Positions 61,911 through 64,000 of a stretch of DNA of 64,000 nucleotides are shown here, one piece after another (positions within the stretch are counted from its first letter, which is position 1; each line of letters begins with the position of its first letter). The position numbers and the translations under genes are program-made. The DNA comes from Promicromonospora panici (GTDB taxonomy: Bacteria; Actinomycetota; Actinomycetes; Actinomycetales; Cellulomonadaceae): NCBI RefSeq assembly GCF_900608595.1, contig NZ_UWYY01000028.1, forward strand, positions 17,619 to 81,618, written 5' to 3'. The notes under the pieces are model-generated. The model worked only from the letters and a program-made list of their open reading frames with translations, was not told the origin of the DNA and ran no database searches.

Positions 61911-62606
61911 TTACGGCGCCCCTTCGTTGATCCCGATGAATCGTAGGAATGCCTGCCATGCGAAGGGCGCTATCGCCACCGACATGATCGTCGCGACGAA
62001 CCCGAATATCCAGATCGTCAGGAAGAGCAGCCAGACCGATGCCCCGGCGGCTGGGCGCGTTGCCAGTTGGCCTCTCTTGAGTGCTCGCCGGTGGGTGTCG
62101 GCGAGCTCCACGAGGAATCTGGTCCACCAGACGTACACAAATCCGCCGAGCAGGAGGAGCCCTGCCCACTGCCAGGCAGCGTCGGAGAGCTGACTTGCCG
62201 TCTTTTGTGCGCCGAGCTCTGCACCGACGATGCTTCCAAGGATGAGCGCAAGGCATGCTCCTGACCATGAGACGAGTCGCTGGAGGGATTGCCCCCAGAA
62301 CGTCTCGGGTTCGTATGGCTGGATCGTGCGTAGCCAATGCAGGTATCGGCGCGGCAGGAGCAGGAATGGGTGAGTCGCCAGGACCAGGCCGGCCCAAGCC
62401 GCCAGGAAGCCAGCAGCAGCCAGTTGAACTATGACCAGGATGGCGCTCTCGTACTCATTGAGGACAGCGGCAATCATGAACAGAATGGCTGCCGCCGCGC
62501 CCATACCAGCTGAACGCCACGCGATACGAACTCTTCGGTCTAGAGCCGCCCGCTCTCCGCCTGAAAGCTCGGAATTGCTACGCGCCAGTTCCACTTCCGA
62601 AGACAC
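61911..62606 (-). CDS. polytopic membrane protein, function unknown
   Basis: 231 residues with five predicted membrane helices (about 33-52, 57-77, 110-130, 143-162 and 190-215). Short charged loops lie between (HPFLLLPRRYLHWL; VELADTHRRALKRGQ). No known family. GTG 62606 is preceded by a G-rich stretch that could serve as a ribosome-binding site. It lies upstream of the ABC-3C operon on the same strand but 478 nt away, so co-transcription is uncertain. Confidence 0.55.
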   Translation of the reverse strand: MSSEVELARSNSELSGGERAALDRRVRIAWRSAGMGAAAAILFMIAAVLNEYESAILVIVQLAAAGFLAAWAGLVLATHPFLLLPRRYLHWLRTIQPYEPETFWGQSLQRLVSWSGACLALILGSIVGAELGAQKTASQLSDAAWQWAGLLLLGGFVYVWWTRFLVELADTHRRALKRGQLATRPAAGASVWLLFLTIWIFGFVATIMSVAIAPFAWQAFLRFIGINEGAP

Positions 62607-62992
62607 CCCTACCCCCGACTATGCTCATCCGCACCTGCCTGACGCCCAATGCCCTGGCCGTGCAACCGTCTGCGTGAGTTCGCAGGGAAACGTACAGGTG
62701 GAAGCCGCCCTTACCTGGTCACTCACCCGCACCGGCCTCGCCCTGGGATGAACATCGCCCAACCGGCCCAAGACTCCCACACACCACTGGCACCGTCGAT
62801 GCCCCTGCCGCCTCCGGCGGCAGCATGGGCAGAACACTCACCCGCCGAGTACGTCGGTGCACTTGTCGAGGTGTTTCGCCCGGGCTCGCACCCGGCATCC
62901 TCCGCCTCGACGATAGCCAGCGGTGAGTCCGAGGGGATCCTGGCCGACAGGGCGCCGCCAGCGTGCGCGACTGGGCCACGATCGGCCCAGCG
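62607..62992. other. gene-free region
   Basis: 386 nt between two orphan minus-strand genes. It holds a short strong hairpin (62805-62823) and nothing else recognised. Confidence 0.4.
62805..62823 (-). terminator. short GC-rich hairpin
   Basis: CTGCCGCC and GGCGGCAG pair around a 3-nt loop, 170 nt beyond the stop of the 306-residue gene (minus strand). Possible terminator; distance lowers confidence. Confidence 0.35.
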
Positions 62993-63913
62993 TCACCGGA
63001 GTTGGGGGTGGTCCCATCCCTGGCCACGGGTCCATCGGCTCACCCGGTTGAACCAACCGGTGTACAGCCAGAGGTGGCTGATCGGCTCCGGGAGCTCCGG
63101 GTCGCCGCTTCGCGGCACCACCTCCTGTGGCGCGCTCGCGCTGAGCACCAGGCGCGCGTGGGAGTACTCGTCAAGCCCTGAGACCGAAACGTGCAGGAAC
63201 AGGTGGCGCTCGTCGCCATCAGCCTTCAGAAGTTTCGTCACCCGTCTAGCGAGCGTCTTCCCGCCCAGGGCGGCATTCACCTCCGAGATGATCGCGTCCG
63301 GGCCGGGGTACCTGCGATAGGGCTCCGCCGGCTGGTAGTTCAAATCGATGAATCCAGAGATGTCCTGGGCACCCTCTGGGAGCTGGATTCCGTACAGCTG
63401 GGAGGTGCTCTGCGTGGCCAGCCACGTCAGTTCCCGGTCGGCCTCGATCACCGCTGCAGGAAGGTCGCTGATTGAAGCCGCGTTGTGGGCTTCGCAGGTC
63501 AGGACCGCCTGGGTATAGACCTCCAGGATGCGTGTCAGCTCGCGAGGGTCGGAGATGCTGACGATCCATTTCCAGTGCCCAGGCATAGGGAGGCGTCCGC
63601 CGAGTGCCGCAATTCTTGATTCCGCCGCGAACTCGCTTTGGTGTCCGAGCGTGCTGATCTCCAAGACACCGGTCCGACCATCTGGGTAGTCCAGTCGGGC
63701 GTCTACGGTGCCAGCCGGAGCCTCGCGGTCATCGGCGATGATGACATGCGCTCCAGTTACGTCGCCGACGATCGCGCGTGCGACTTGTTCCTCGGGACGG
63801 TCTGCTCCGCTGCTCACCGGCACACCGTCCCACAGGTGGCCAGAGCAGAGAAGAGTGCCCGACGCAGTGGGCCGGGTATCACCCGGTCCATATTCGTGTC
63901 GCGCAGCTCCCAT
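62993..63913 (-). CDS. hypothetical protein with possible nuclease-like core
   Basis: 306 residues, soluble. The segment GTVDARLDYPDGRTGVLEIS followed by an Ala/Arg helix and LPMPGHWKWIVSIS has the strand-turn-strand form of PD-(D/E)xK-like folds (Asp then Glu), but a catalytic lysine is not evident. The C-terminal half has SGFIDLNYQPAEPYRRYPGP and FLHVSVSGLDEYSHARLVL. The ATG at 63913 is preferred to 63976 because GGTGAT lies just upstream and the longer leader is basic and low in similarity. It may belong to the same accessory/defence segment as the ABC-3C operon. Confidence 0.5.
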   Translation of the reverse strand: MGAARHEYGPGDTRPTASGTLLCSGHLWDGVPVSSGADRPEEQVARAIVGDVTGAHVIIADDREAPAGTVDARLDYPDGRTGVLEISTLGHQSEFAAESRIAALGGRLPMPGHWKWIVSISDPRELTRILEVYTQAVLTCEAHNAASISDLPAAVIEADRELTWLATQSTSQLYGIQLPEGAQDISGFIDLNYQPAEPYRRYPGPDAIISEVNAALGGKTLARRVTKLLKADGDERHLFLHVSVSGLDEYSHARLVLSASAPQEVVPRSGDPELPEPISHLWLYTGWFNRVSRWTRGQGWDHPQLR

Positions 63914-64000
63914 CAGAGCATCACCCCCACACGACCGGTCTCCACGAGAGAAGCTACCCGAGCGCCCACCGGGCACCGCACAACTCTGCCGTGCGCAGGC

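Overview
The window is chromosomal DNA of a high-GC Gram-positive bacterium (Actinomycetota). The murA, plsC, gpsA, ddl, DUF3515 and thiL genes are those of the conserved actinobacterial cell-wall/thiL neighbourhood. The GC content, the abundant GTG starts and the GH16/GH43 galactan enzymes suggest the order Micrococcales, perhaps Promicromonosporaceae; this placement is inference. No rRNA, tRNA, CRISPR array or transposase was seen.

Layout. 1-3.6 kb: thiL (cut by the window edge), a divergent DUF3515 lipoprotein, a TetR regulator, a small membrane protein and ddl. 3.6-15 kb: accessory metabolism lying between ddl and gpsA. It holds an acyl-CoA-ligase/aldehyde-dehydrogenase operon facing a PucR regulator and an acyl-CoA dehydrogenase, a Cys/Met-metabolism PLP enzyme with an MFS transporter facing a GlxA-type AraC regulator, a small kinase-fold protein and an AMIN-like lipoprotein. 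15-18.2 kb: gpsA-plsC-murA. 18.5-20 kb: an MHS-family symporter. 20.1-30.8 kb: a large secreted LamG/DNRLRE protein and an RHS/YD-repeat polymorphic-toxin candidate, followed by two small membrane proteins, one a candidate immunity protein. 31.3-37.5 kb: a translationally coupled LolA-like/ABC exporter/phosphotransferase operon diverging from a two-component system. 37.5-41.4 kb: a TauE/SafE permease and a TctCBA tricarboxylate transporter. 41.5-45.7 kb: GH16-GH43 operon for galactan-type polysaccharide. 45.8-51.1 kb: a membrane Ser/Thr kinase, a TetR fragment, a SRPBCC protein, a DUF1906/SH3 secreted protein and a small secreted protein. 51.2-55.1 kb: a MarR regulator facing an MDR oxidoreductase, a frame-disrupted alpha/beta hydrolase and a frame-disrupted NmrA-like gene, beside a DUF1801 remnant. 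55.2-64 kb: an accessory segment of orphan genes centred on a three-gene ABC-three-component (ABC-3C) conflict system.

The most notable element is the ABC-3C operon (58.0-61.4 kb). It encodes a restriction-endonuclease-like effector, a middle component and a Rad50-like ATPase with a CxxC hook, joined by two ATGA overlaps. Other strong signals are a recurrent leaderless promoter architecture (TANNNT 6-7 nt before the start codon at eleven genes), a triple 18-bp operator between marR and its target, a palindromic operator between the AraC and MFS genes, two neighbouring broken genes in one operon, and a tctB gene that appears to lack an ordinary start codon.
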